Positions 36,840 through 49,569 of a stretch of DNA of 64,000 bases are shown piece after piece. The notes beneath the pieces were generated by a model that did no database searches, had not been told where the DNA came from, and saw only the letters and a program-made list of their open reading frames with translations. Origin of the DNA: Stereum hirsutum FP-91666 SS1 (lineage: Eukaryota > Basidiomycota > Agaricomycetes > Russulales > Stereaceae). Both the position numbers and the translations under genes were made by a program. Numbering within the stretch: the stretch's first letter is position 1; the number at the start of each line of letters is the position of its first letter. Location of the stretch: the NCBI RefSeq assembly GCF_000264905.1, contig NW_006763138.1, positions 1,976,950-2,040,949 on the forward strand, read 5' to 3'.

Positions 36840-37341
36840 CGGTGCAGATTAACGAAGCAAAAAAAGGCTCTTCATGATTGGACGTTCAAGTGATATTCGG
36901 TTTCGATAAACTTACCAAGGCATGCCCCGAACAGCGTGTCATGGCGCTCCCAGGACTCTCTCAAAATAGTAAAAGTAATTCTCGATGTACTTGGTGACAT
37001 GCCTTATCATGCTGCAGGTCTCGTATATCCTGATCTCGAGTGTCTGCGCTATGAAAGGCAATGCATTCGACCTGCACCGACCAAACTTTAGTTCAGGTGC
37101 CGTGCACTGATCTTCTATGATACTGAAGAGGTTCATGAGTAGTATCCGCCGAGAGCTCTAGTAGCCACCTATGTAGTAGAACACGCTAGCAAGCCTGCTG
37201 AGAACTGAGAACATCGAAGCTTTCGATAGTAGAGGCGAGAGTTGGTCGAGAGGTAAGAGCAAGACGGAATTAGCCGAGAGTCAGAGAACGGGACGCTAGC
37301 ATATGACGTCACGCGCATCGTTTGGCGCTGCCGTCAACAAA
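36840..37341. other. Spacer, nothing recognised
   Basis: About 0.5 kb upstream of the second ICMT-like gene holds no recognised feature and abuts the foldback element. Confidence 0.45.
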
Positions 37342-39052
37342 CACGGCGGGGGAACCACTATTTAGAGCACGCTAAAGGCATTTCTATTGCGAAATCTATA
37401 TTTTATACATAGAGGGAAAAATGCAGTCATCTAAATACCATATTTAGCGTAGTTTGATGTGTAATCTATAGTTTTGCTTTGGATTTTGCTTCAGAGCTTC
37501 CCATGTCGGAGGCTGATGAAGGAATATGGACCCGAACGAATAATGATATTTGGACTAGACTTTACAGCCCTCCAAAGGAAGAGCTATATATTTTATTTTG
37601 ATCACAATATTGCGGCAGTGAATGCCAGCCTTTGGAGTGCTCGATTTGGTGCACCAAAGATAAACAATCGAGCTCGATATGGAGCTCGCTATAGTTCAAC
37701 TTTAGAGTAAATCAGCCACGTGGCACGCTCTGATTGGCTGGCTAATCAACGAACCTCTAAAGTTTAACTATAGCGAGCTCCATATCGAGCTCAATTGTTT
37801 ATCTCTGGCGCACCAAGTTGAGCACTCCAAAGGCTGGCTTTCACCGCCGCAATATTGTCATCAAAGTAAAATATATAGATCTTCCTTTGGAGGACTGTAA
37901 AGTCTAGTCCAAGTATTATCATTCGTTCGGGTCCATATTCTTTCATCAGCCTCCGNNNNNNNNNNNNNNNNNNNNNNNNNNNNNNNNNNNNNNNNNNNNN
38001 NNNNNNNNNNNNNNNNNNNNNNNNNNNNNNNNNNNNNNNNNNNNNNNNNNNNNNNNNNNNNNNNNNNNNNNNNNNNNNNNNNNNNNNNNNNNNNNNNNNN
38101 NNNNNNNNNNNNNNNNNNNNNNNNNNNNNNNNNNNNNNNNNNNNNNNNNNNNNNNNNNNNCTTTGTGATGTGCTAGTCTCGTCTCATGTATGTACATAGC
38201 TTGTTCTATATCAGCAATATATAGCTTTTACCAGCAAAACTGGTCAATAAGTTTGAAGGATATTGTGCTCTATCTGGTGCTCTACAAGAAAAATGAAGTG
38301 ATCTATTGTGCTCTATCATGCTCTATCTCGTGCCTCCCAGAAGGCAGGTCTAAAAAGAATAGACGAGAATAGATACTGTCAAACGATCTATTTGTGTCTA
38401 CCGGTAGACCGAGTAGACCGAAATAGTTAGGTTTAGCCAAATGCGGTCTTGCTGATGATGGACCCGAACGAATAATGATATTTGGACTAGACTTTACAGC
38501 CCTCCAAAGGAAGAGCTATATATTTTATTTTGATCACAATATTGCGGCAGTGAATGCCAGCCTTTGGAGTGCTCGATTTGGTGCACCAAAGATAAACAAT
38601 CGAGCTCGATATGGAGCTCGCTATAGTTCAACTTTAGAGTAAATCAGCCACGTGGCACGCTCTGATTGGCTGGCTAATCAACGAACCTCTAAAGTTTAAC
38701 TATAGCGAGCTCCATATCGAGCTCAATTGTTTATCTCTGGCGCACCAAGTTGAGCACTCCAAAGGCTGGCTTTCACCGCCGCAATATTGTCATCAAAGTA
38801 AAATATATAGATCTTCCTTTGGAGGACTGTAAAGTCTAGTCCAAGTATTATCATTCGTTCGGGTCCATATTCTTTCATCAGCCTCCGACATGGGAAGCTC
38901 TGAAGCAAAATCCAAAGCAAAACTATAGATTACACATCAAACTACGCTAAATATGGTATTTGGATGACTGCATTTTTCCCTCTATGTATAAAATATAGAT
39001 TTCGCAATAGAAATGCCTTTAGCGTGCTCTAAATAGTGGTTCCCCCGCCGTG
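37342..39052. mobile_element. Foldback-type element with long inverted repeats, containing an assembly gap
   Basis: Both outer ends read CACGGCGGGGGAACCACTAT in inverted orientation. The outer arm (about 185 bp from 37342) is repeated inverted up to 39052. Inside, a roughly 425 bp unit that is itself an imperfect palindrome (GAGCTCGATATGGAGCTC about its centre) occurs twice in direct orientation, at about 37528-37955 and 38459-38886. Between them are Ns (37956-38160) and about 300 bp of unique AT-rich sequence. The flanks AACAAA and AAACAAA hint at a 3 bp (AAA) or imperfect 7 bp target duplication. No transposase is visible. Confidence 0.75.
37956..38160. other. Assembly gap (run of N)
   Basis: 205 undetermined bases lie inside the foldback element, just where an inverted arm would be expected to continue. 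The gap probably reflects the assembler's difficulty with the palindrome. Confidence 0.95.
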
Positions 39053-41809
39053 AAACAAAGTTTGCCTGCGTGTATAATCTTTCGTTGAGGACAGAGCCTG
39101 ATTCCTAACCTCTCTCGTACTCCTCTCTCGCGCTCTAACCTCCGTCGGCTTCAACATAACACATCAATTCGCTTTCGAGGTATTCATTATCCATGCCACA
39201 TGCTCCATCCGTCATCGAGGCGATGCTCGAAGCCCCTCTCTGGACCTCAATATTGAATACTGAGAGGTTAAAGACACTGTCCATAGTTTTTGGTGACTCG
39301 ATGCAGGCGGAGAACGTAGGAAAGGCGTTTGAGGAAATTGGGGAGTGATTGGATTTATTGATACATGATGCGGGACGGTGAGTCTTCGTTCGCCACTTGG
39401 TGGTGGTGTGAACGGTCCCACTGAACTATGGCTACATCTGGGACTCAGGCTGGCGAGACCGTTGGATAATGACGAGCATAAGATCTCTGTTTCGTCCAAG
39501 ACAAAGTGCGTCTTCCCCACGTTTCCAAGGTTCAAGCAGTGCTCCCGTCCACTAATTGTTTGACGTTTTGAACTCACATCGCCTCTATGCTATTCAATCT
39601 CGAACTTCGCCCCCTGCTGAAGTGTACAATGGCTACCCATCCTGGCACCTGTATCTTCAAAGTGAGTAAATATCTGTGTTATTCGCTCCTGTTGTGGCCG
39701 TCGTCGCGTTCTTTTGGGGCTGACTTGGCCAATACACTTATCGAAGATCGTGCACCTTCACCACCTACGCTCCCGTCCCTCAAGGCATTAAGTTCGACTC
39801 GCTCGACTCTTTGAACAGAGGACTTCGAGAAACGATTGACTTCAGCTCCACTCGGGCTTGTGAGTGTAAGCGCCTCCAACCTCCCCCACCACTAGCACGC
39901 GTTCTTACCGCCTTGTCTACCTGATTGATAATTTAAAATTATTGCATTCGTTCTTAATCGGGCTCTTGATCACAGATCTCTTCATGCAGGAGGTCCACAG
40001 GCGGCGAGACATCGGGGGCGTCCTTGCGATACAGAGAGCTTGTCACTCCGTCTGTGTTCAAGACGCCTACGTTCAGCGTACCCCTTCAATACATCTACTT
40101 TGCTCTCATACCCATACCTACGGTCGTCACGGGGCTCTAATCTCCAAGGCGGCAGCACCCTTTCATCAACCGAGTTTAGAGGTGCTACTGAAGCGTTTTG
40201 ATGTGGAGAGTAGGTCTCCAGGTGCTGGGGCCAAAGGCGTAGGTGCTGGCGGTTTCGTAGGGAATAGTACCTTGTAGGGTAGGAGGGCTGCCTGGATGGG
40301 GTGGCGTGACCGGTATGTTTCTTCTGTATATATCGATTCCGGATTTGCATTTACGATTGCACTGGTCCGCGTAGACGCCTTCACATCGACGTTGAGTTGC
40401 ACGTCTGAAATTATACCAGATTCGTTGTTCGACGGTTTGTGTATACCGAGGGGTGAGGAAAGCATGTTTCGTACACGAACAAATGACGGCTAACGCGCTG
40501 CCTCCACATCCTCCTGTACACCTTCCAGTTCCGGTTCCACTGTAGCTTCAACCCCTGTTGACTCAGGACCCCGATCACAGTCGCAAAACTGAGCGACACA
40601 CTTGCTTGTTTCCAAGGCTAGGTCTTCATCTTCGTTTGAGAAGATAGATTGCTTAGCCTCTGAGGCGATGAATATTCAAGATCAAGCCAGGGTCGGCGGC
40701 GTGTGGCGTTGCGCCTGGGCAGATGGGGCGTACTTATTCCGAGTCAACTTGCGAGCGCCCCCGCTCTCCCTGTGTCCCAACATCGAGTATTTGCCTGTAG
40801 GCATATTTATAAAACTGGTACGTCTTGCTTCCCGCAGAGGAGCCATCTACTGCGCAGGCTCTCATCTTGTTCATCTGTGAAAATTGGTCCTGATTCGAGA
40901 AAACTTGATAGTTGCCCGCTGTATCAAATTAGATTGCGATGTAAGTTCCATCCCTTTGGGAATCGGTCATTCCCACAATGACAGTAGGAGCGGGAGTACA
41001 CATCTGACATCATAGCATGGACCATCGCATGATCCGACGGTTATAGGGAGATGCGAGTCCATCCACCATCGAAGCGAATCGCGTGCACACTTGGGACAAA
41101 TGACCGAACAGAGTTGTGGGTTTCGAAGCTGACTCCCTAAGTAGAGTCACCTCGGTGACCGACTCGACAATGGCATCACCACTCAGAACGGTAACTGCAA
41201 TGCTTGACTTGCACAGCGTCGTAACCACTAAGCGTCTCCGCGAATTCAAAATGATATTCGTGAACTGATTCCATCCCTTCCCTCCTCTCGCTTTGAGAAG
41301 TCTGCGGCGTGTGGTTGCCGCCCTCTATCTTCAGGCGAGCATTTATTTGAGTGAGGACCGAAACCACTCTGTAGGGGTGATGGGCCCTACCTCATGAAAA
41401 GCCGATTCAGCTGCATTTTCGGACAGTATTTGGCTTATATTCAATATTCGAATTCGTTGCAAGTGCTACAGACTGGAATGTAGTTCCTGGTACACCGTTT
41501 ATTCAAAAACGGATGGCGATGCTCGAGAGATTGAGATGGTTGTCCCGTACATCCTTGATCAACTTTTTCGTCCTGATTTGGCGACCCATTGCTCTGATCT
41601 TGATATGAACTGTCACATTGGCGTTCAAGGAACGGAATAATGGGCGAGTACATAGATGCGGTGACACTCACGGAGACTCTGCGTGCCTACGTGCGTTCGG
41701 GATTCTGAATGCCTTTCCCAGTGCGCTCAATCATCGCCGCAATCATGCCTCGCCACAGACGTTTTCTATTTATCACTTGTCGCCTTTCACCCTCACACAC
41801 CTCTACACC
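39053..41809. other. Gene-poor region holding one copy of a diverged duplication
   Basis: No intact gene is recognised. The part 39130-39620 resembles 44580-45075 (shared words include GGCTGGCGAGACCGTTGGAT and AGATCTCT). In both copies a short plus-strand frame reads approximately LDNDEHKISV or LDEDEYQISI, followed by Thr/Ser-Lys and a broken continuation. This suggests duplicated remnants of an unidentified gene. Confidence 0.45.
39130..39620 (+). repeat. Diverged duplicated segment, copy 1
   Basis: It matches 44580-45075 in the same orientation over about 490 bp with many substitutions and small indels. Frames are broken by stops in both copies, so this is treated as a decayed duplication rather than a gene. 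Confidence 0.55.
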
Positions 41810-43926
41810 ATGTCTCCAACCATCAGCGGACTATGCTCGACATTGACCTACTACTGGCGTCCACTTGCCTCTCCCTTCACCTTCCTACCGACGCGTCTTA
41901 GAGGTCTGGGTGCTTTTCTGGCTGTGTGCTCAGTACTCGCCACATTCGCTTTCTTTAATTTTCTTCCTTACGATGCCATTGACGACCGCATCGCCTGCTC
42001 ATTGCATGATGAGATATTTCGCCGCCCGTCGCCATCACTGGTCGGGTTCCACAGTAGAGAGGATGGAGGCTTAAGTCTGGACGAGGTCATGCGGATGATT
42101 GAATCAACTGCAGGTCTATTTGCGAGGGACTACAGCCTTGGATTGGGTTGGAATAATGTACGTCTGTCGTATTTCTCGGGAACTACAGTTGCAGCAGTTA
42201 TTCACTCGCTATTTGATGAAACGCGCTTCGGAAGATGCGATACATCATCGAATCAGCGGCGCTCCAGGCGAAAATTTTGAACAGGACGTTGGTGGTCCCA
42301 TCCTTCATCTATGCTCGATCCTGCGAGCATGAGATGTACGCATTCCAGTTTCCTATTGCATCGGTTGTTCCAATTACAGCGGTTTCTCTAGGTCTATTTG
42401 CGGAGATTATTTCGACATGGTCAATCGGAACGACGCTATCGGCTCGAGCGAGTGGCGCAATCTTCCGCCTGTCCAACAGATGGCGTTCCGCATCCCCATA
42501 TCCACTATGCTCAATATCACTCTACTCAGACAAACACAACCTGTCATTCTTCTCTCCGACTATCTACGGCTACACGGACTTACTCCCGAAATCGAACAGT
42601 CAAATGGAGTCTGGCATCGCGAGCTGTACCACTCTAGAACGAACATCATGACTGGTAAGAAGCCTACCCTCTTCGTTATTAAGAACAAGTGGTACGATCC
42701 TTCCGGGACTCTTCGCGTGGACGTTCTTCCTCACGCAATCCGAGAACGGGGAATCTGGACACTCGGTGTCGGGGACGATGTTACGGGACCTATTGGGCGA
42801 TGGAAGGAGACTCGGGACGATTCTGTGGATGTGGTGGCGAAATGCTTGGATTCCGCTGCCAGGGATCGTGGCCGAGGATGGCTGGAGTGGAATGAAGCGA
42901 GACGAGCGGTGCTGGGTTGTGAGCCGTCCATTGTGTTAGTCGAAGATGGCAACCTTTCGGATCGGACATTGGAGAGATTTGTTATGAATAATGGGTGGGA
43001 AGTGGTACACACATATCGAGGACTGTGAGTTCCTTCTCCTCTTAACTTGCTCTCAACCTTTCCTTGTCAGAAACCAATCATCCGTGTTTTGTACGTTCAA
43101 GCAACAACCACGAGTTTGCAAAGGCCGTCGTTGAGCCTATGCGAACAGTTGCCCCTCGCTCTATGCTGCGAAGTTTCAAGGATGAATATGGCCACATTAC
43201 GGATGATGTCTTGATTATTGAAGGCGAGATTCATCTCGAACGAAAACCGGTGGGTCTTCGTCCTCATACGCTTGACTTGGACACTGATTCCACGCTTCGA
43301 ACATCATCCTTCAGGGATCCCTTCTATTTACGACCTCCAGAGCTCGCGATGCCTACACCTCGATGGTCCTCGATCATGTCCGACCTCCAGATAGTGTGTA
43401 TGCGCTCGCGGAGGTCTTGGATGCACGAATGAGAGACGTGAACGAGGGACGGGTTTGGATGGGTGCGCACATGAGGCGTGGCGACTGTACGTCCTTAATC
43501 CTATGTCTTGATATATTCAATCTGATATTCTTCTGTCCGCGATAGTTCTCCGTATTGGGTGGGCGCCATCGTCAATTGAGCATCACGTACAGCGCGTCAA
43601 GGAGCACCTTGATTCTGGCCGGAAAACACTTAATGACCTCATTCGAGGTGGCTCAGATTTGTTGCAGATGTACGAAATCCCGATCATCGATACGGAGAGC
43701 TCGATTCCCGCTCCAGCTCAGTCACCTCGGGAGAACGACCGGTTCGTGATGCCTTATTTTTCTTATTACATGTACACCCGTCTTCTACAGCCGTGCGCTG
43801 GTGGAGCAGGCCCTATTGGCGAGAGCCGGTTTCGTGTATGGGCATGGGCGGAGTAGTTTTGCGGGGGGCATGGTGAATATGCGGGCGCGGGCGGGAAAAG
43901 ATGTTAGAACAGTCGATCTCGACTGA
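41810..43926 (+). CDS. Protein O-fucosyltransferase-like glycosyltransferase, type II membrane
   Basis: A multi-exon gene starts at ATG 41810. A transmembrane segment (LGAFLAVCSVLATFAFFNFL) near residues 35-55 follows a short cytosolic tail, as in Golgi type II glycosyltransferases. Later landmarks are RYIIESAALQAKILNRTLVVPSF cut into blocks as typical of this family's donor-binding half, then WHRELYH, and VWMGAHMRRGD joined across an intron to FLRIGWAP. The HMRRGDF motif corresponds to the conserved arginine-containing loop of GDP-fucose O-fucosyltransferases (PF10250-like). The C-terminus reads GHGRSSFAGGMVNMR and ends at TGA 43924-43926. Introns at 42158-42234 and 43025-43101 fit well. Joins near 42340-42390, 43240-43360 and 43740-43780 are approximate, and a small indel cannot be excluded there. 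Acceptor substrate is unknown. Confidence 0.72.
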
Positions 43927-46900
43927 CGCTTCCACGCCGTGGCTTTGCATGATATTTGTCTGGGGTATTTAAATTTAATAAATGGATCTACATATATGGT
44001 GGTCCATTATTCTGGCTACGGGACAGTGCGATCAATCAATTTTGGTCGCAAAGCGGATCGAACTCGGGAAGAAGGACGCGGGATGTTATCTGACTTAGTA
44101 TGTAACGGTCTGAATCAGAATTTGGCACGCTTGATCTGACGAAAAGCAAAATACTATAAGCCCTGAATTTCTCTTGGGTTGCACCATCGATCGCGTGCAT
44201 CGTTGCAAGCAAACTGGCGGAGGCGATTCGGAATGACACCGGAGGTCGGTCGACGGAACTGAGCCACGCGAGCGATGCCGGGCTGATAAGATTAGCGCCG
44301 ATCTTCCCACTCATCCTGGCTGTGTCTTTTCTTTCCTCGTTGTTGCTCCCGCTCTCCTTCTCCTTCTCTGCGTATCGTTGGCTTCAAATATACTCGGGAA
44401 GCCTACTTCTCAAGTAATGGTGGATTTTTCTCTCCGCTGTACAACTTCCGCATGGCTTGACTTGCATCACAGGGTGACGCAGCCCTATGCGTCGCACGCG
44501 AGTAGTTGACCCATCTTCGCCTACGCTTGTCGAACGGAATATCGCCTAGGGACTATCCACCCTATGACCTTTCTTGTCTTCATATCCTCGGCGCTCCAAC
44601 TTCAACGTAACAGACCAGCTCAAGGGTTCCACAGTATTCATTCATGCGTGCTTCATCCGCAATCGAATCGAGGCGATCCTCGAACTCTCGATGTTGAGAG
44701 GTTGAAGACGCTCCTGATAGTTTCTGGGAATGTTTAGTAGGTGAAGGAGGTAGGGAAGGTGTTTGGAAAATAGGGAGGCTCTTTGCGAGAAGTGGTATAG
44801 TGCATTTGTTGATCAATAATGTGGGACCTTGAGTCTTCGTTCCGACCTTGATGGTAGTTGTATCGGGCCCACTGAACAATGATAGCTTCTGGAATTCAGG
44901 CTGGCGAGACCGTTGGATGAGGATGAATATCAGATCTCTATTCTCTACAAAACCAGGTATGTCTACCCCGTGTTTCCAAGTTAAAGCAACGTGCCCGTCC
45001 ACTGATTTTTTGGCGTGATAAAGTCATCTCACCCTTAGGCCTGTGCTCTTCGATCTCGAACTTCTCCCATTGCTTCGACCCATGGTGTCACCGACTACGC
45101 CGGGGATTTCAGGATACCATCAATTGAATAGCAATGGCACGGCATTGCGGTTATCCATGTACGTAACGCACTTCATGAACTCCCATATTTTTCCATCATT
45201 TTTGGGTGGGGGTTCGCTAACTCGCGCGCACCCGAACTCACACCACAGCCTCATCCACAGTACCTCCTCCTAATACACTGAACAACTGAAGATCCTACAC
45301 CTAGCAAGACGCATCAACGTAGTCTGTGGAAATTATGCACTCCTCGCAGGTGCACCCACGCCGTTCCAGGTGCGCTTACTTCTCTATTCGGAAGTATCTC
45401 CCTCGATGTCTTGAATGACAATATTAACTACGGCGTACCCGATGCCGTTCGGGGCATCAATTGAGAGCTTGTTGAATGAGGATAGGAAGGGTGTGGTGCT
45501 AGCAATCAGTTTGTGAGGCGTGATTATGGCGTTTTTCAGAAGGGATATGCAGTAATAAGGTAAGGAGGGGCGAAGGGTGACTGACGGTGGTGGTGGCCTA
45601 AGTCAAGCTTCCTCGTGTTTGACTCCACGGTGCTCGTTCAAATTACCAGTGATCCTTTCGCTCAAATACGCCTCTAAGGTGTCTGAGGAACGTCTCTATC
45701 TGAGGCCAGTGGTGTTGGCGCTCCTGAAACCATTTGGACTATTGCTTCATACCCATCGTCATCCACCGCCACACCATTGAACTCTCTTCTAAGATCATCG
45801 CTTTCCCTTGCGCTTTTCATGAGGCCTTCACATGTTGGCTCTCTGTGCCTCGCACGAAATATTTGGTTGTAGCCTTGAACGGGCTTCGTTTCCAACTCAG
45901 GTTTCCTACTCCTTCCCTGCCTATATTCTTCTGGGAACATACACACGTCCACACCTGAAGGAAACCCGCTTCTTCACCGCCAATTTCCTTATGAATCTCT
46001 GGGTATTACGCTGCGGTCATCCATTCAAACGTGTACGGTTTGTTCGCTATGCAGTTCCCTCTTCCACATACTTTTGCTGATCTCAATTACTAGCGGAAAT
46101 TCAGCCATTCCGCTGCTGCCATAGCGAGCTACATAACTGACATTGTCGTTCACGGATATCTGTTTAAAATAACCTCGTGCATCCAAATCGCACTCTCACA
46201 TACCGTGAAGCGATTTGGCCAGTATGGTCTAGCCCACCGCAAGGTTGAATGTTGTTGAAGGCGTCATGGCTTGCTCGGGCAATAGGTATGGCCCGTCCTC
46301 GATTGACATTGCGAGGTACTTACTCAATTTCTCGAAGCTAATTTAGTCCTGCGATGATCCGTATCTTGTTGGCACCAGCCACATATCATGAGCATGTTGC
46401 GCCACTGTTTCCTGTTCAGATATCTGCTTCAGGACTTCACGACCACCTGTTGCCATAACCAATTTTTGTTTTGGGCATCTCCTCCGGGTTTGTCGTAAAT
46501 GCTCCGCCCTTACCGCATTCCACTTCGCTCAACCTATGTTTGTTTCTCTCATTCTCAGGCCCCGCCGCGAATCGTTCTCGCATACCCCTATGTGCGCTCG
46601 CAGGCAGACATTAGACCTGCTGATTCCGTATGCTCTGTCATGCCGCAGCCGTTCTGCGAGGCTTATTGTGTCACCTCGTTCTCCGTTTAACCTCGCTACC
46701 TCGTGGGACTGGTTTGGATCCTGAGTCTTTCGTATTCAGTTCGTTACCTGCGGTGAAGCGGTGAAGCGAACTGGACTCTTTCCGCAACGAGTTTTACGCT
46801 ACGCCTTCCAATCACTATTACTCACGATCGATAACAATTCGTCAAGTGATGTGGACTGTCCCAGAAGGCCGTCGGGGTCTCGAACGCCTTTGGATGAGGA

Positions 46901-47175
46901 GGTGCCATAAACGTGTCGTCTACCTAACACGATGGTCCACAGTCAATAAAGCCGACCTAGCACCAAGGTATGTAATCGCTCCATCCACGTCTACATTTCG
47001 ATTAATGGTGCTGTCTCCACTATGAGAACAGTAATGGTCCCTTGTGGGAATTTATGTGGAGTACCAAGGAACAATCCTCCGAGCTTACGTATCGTAGCTA
47101 GGGAAGTCGACGCTCACAAACCCCTCTCTTCGGTGGTCCCTTTCCGCAACAATATTTCGCCATGCTCGGTGGATC
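43927..47175. other. Gene-poor region holding the second copy of a diverged duplication
   Basis: No intact gene is seen over about 3.2 kb. The segment 44580-45075 is a diverged copy of 39130-39620. The rest has only short frames without domains. Confidence 0.45.
44580..45075 (+). repeat. Diverged duplicated segment, copy 2
   Basis: The counterpart of 39130-39620, sharing GGCTGGCGAGACCGTTGGAT and flanking words. Both copies lie in otherwise empty sequence, on either side of the fucosyltransferase-like gene. Confidence 0.55.
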
Positions 47176-47186
47176 GTATATATTGG
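47176..47186 (+). promoter_or_regulatory. TATA-like box of P450 gene 4
   Basis: GTATATATTGG lies about 70 bp upstream of the ATG at 47252, a plausible position for a fungal TATA element. Confidence 0.4.
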
Positions 47187-47251
47187 CGCCCTTCGTGGAT
47201 GTGAGCCTGAAAGTATCACCCCTTGGCGACAAGTAGTGTTTTCTCATCATC

Positions 47252-49569
47252 ATGGCGAGCCATAGTCACGAATTACTACTGGTAACTCTTGCTTTTTTGT
47301 CCTTACTTGTTATACGAACATTCTTTCGCCGTCAATACAACTCGTCTGGTCTGCCGTACCCACCTGGTCCTCCGCCCACCTTTATATTCGGTAACTTGTT
47401 CGACGTACCAAAGAAGCGTGCGCCTTTTGCTTTCGCTGAATGGTCGAAACGTTACAACAGTAAACCATATTTTCTGTCGTTAATCAACCTTGGACTTGCT
47501 GACGATCTGGGACCTCGCCTCGGTCCAGGTGAAATTGTATCATTCCATATCCCTGGCTCACACACTATCATCATCAACTCCGCAAAGGTCGCAAAGGTTA
47601 TCTTTGAGCAGAGATCATCCATTTACTCCGATAGGCAGCATCACGAGATGCTATACTTGTAAGTGAACCTTGTTCTAAACTACCTGTTACTAGATAATCA
47701 ATATGAGCATTAGGACGGGCTGGGATCTAAACTTCGCCTTCATGAGATACGGCCCTTCCTGGCGTGCTCATCGTCGTATCGTCCATCAATATTTCCGCTC
47801 TGACGCCATGGAGAAGTTTTACCCACTCCTCGTCTGTCGAAACAACCAACTATTACAAAACCTCCTGAGAGATCCTGAGAATGTGGTCGATCAGCTAAAG
47901 CAGTGCGCACGTCAGATTCAATACTCGTCATGACTATTTATGGTCTAAAATCCGTCTTCTTGTCCGTACTAGTCATGCAGGATCCCTTCCGATGAAGCTT
48001 TCGTACGATTACAATATCGACGCAAACGGAGACCCTCTGATCCAAAAGGTCGAGGAATCGATGTCTGTGCTGGCCCAAATTATGATCCCTGGGCACTTCC
48101 TCGTTGAGTCATATCCATTCCGTGAGCGCTTTCCGTTCCATATATTCTGCAGCATCCGTTTTACCGGAATACATGTGGACGTTAAGCCCTAACAATGTTC
48201 GTCTCACCTCTTGTTTTAACCTTGTAGTGGCTCGTCTTCCGGAATGGATTCCGGGGATCTCCGGATTCAAGGCGTGTACTCGGAAAACGAGAGTCCTCAA
48301 CTACTCGATTGAAAACGAATTGTTCGAAAAAACGAAGAATCAAATAGTGCGTCATTTCTTTTCCTATTGGTTCTCCGTGGTGGCGTGTGTTCAAACGCGT
48401 TCCTTATTTCCCCTGCGATGTCATGTGATTCAGGCTGCTGGAACGCCGCCACCGTCCCTCCTGGCAGATGCTCTCCATAAGAACAATCAAGGAGAGCCTG
48501 GAGAGTTTGTCATCAAAAGGGCTTTTGCCACCATTCACGTCGGTTCGTCTAACCGTTCCCTCGGCTCAACAAATACCACGTTCAATTTCCTGATATAAAT
48601 CGAATTGGCTCACAGCGGCGGCTGACACAGTAAGTCCTTGTTTAGGCTATATAATCAATTCAACACTAATGATACGTAGTCCATGGCAGCGCTCACGGGA
48701 GCGATGGTGGCTCTCATACATCACCCTCATGTCCAAGCTCGCGCTCAGGCCGAAATAGATCTCATCGTGGGCAGGGACCGACTCCCCAACTTCACGGATA
48801 TGGACGAATTGCCCTACGTTTCGGCGATATGTAGGGAGGTGATGCGCTGGAAACTTGTCACCCCAATGGCTGTGAGTCATGCGGCCGTAAAAGACGACAT
48901 ATTCGAAGGTTACTTCATTCCTAAGGGTAAGATTATGGTGTATTTTCTCCTTGCTATAGGGACTAACTTTTAATGCCATGGATAGGTTCTACCGTCGTCG
49001 GGAATTCTTGGTATGTATTGGCTATCCATTATACAGCCGGTAATCTCATGTATAAACATCTGTATATGCAGGGCAATTCTCCATGATCCGGAACTCTACC
49101 CTGATCCAGAGCGCTTCCACCCAGAGCGCTTTCTGACGCCCGGTGGCACACTAAACGATGACGAAATTTTGGCATCTTTTGGATTTGGTAGAAGGTATGT
49201 TATACGTTGCTGTCTATTGTCTTTCCACGGGCTGCGCTCATGGCGCTGGTTGTACGAGTAGAATATGCCCCGGCCGACACCTAGCAAGTGCCACCTTGTG
49301 GTTATCTGTTGTATATCTTCTAGCTGTCTTCGATATCGTAAAGATGAAGGACGAGAAAGGGAAGGACATTGAGGTGACAACAGAATGGGTGGACAGTGGC
49401 ATTAGGTGCGTGTCGTGTCTATGTAGTTTTCCTTTCGGAGGCACATTTTGATGTGTATATTTCGGCTTCTTTCAGTCGTCCGATGCCGTTCCAATGCACT
49501 GTCCGTCCTAGAGATGCGAGGGCCGTAGATTTGATACAGTCACTGGACGTGAGCGTGCCAGTTTCATGA
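47252..49569 (+). CDS. Cytochrome P450 monooxygenase 4
   Basis: A complete-looking P450 gene, the only one of the four on the plus strand. The start encodes MASHSHELLLVTLAFLSLLV, the ER anchor, then LPYPPGPPPTFIFGN. Further motifs are GEIVSFHIPGSHTIIINSAK, RSSIYSDRQHHEMLYL, WRAHRRIVHQYF, LPMKLSYDYNIDANGDP, AADTSMAALTGAMVALI in the I-helix region and the K-helix EVMR. DPERFHPERF and the haem loop FGFGRR follow, with RICPGRHLASA across an intron. The end is SRPMPFQCTVRPRDARA and stop TGA 49567-49569. It is most similar to P450 gene 2. The usual class II partner would be P450 reductase. The substrate cannot be inferred. Exon borders in the N-terminal third are approximate. Confidence 0.86.

Noticed and set aside
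37946..38197. Minus-strand open frame across the N gap
   Set aside because: Almost all residues are undetermined; it is an artefact of the gap.
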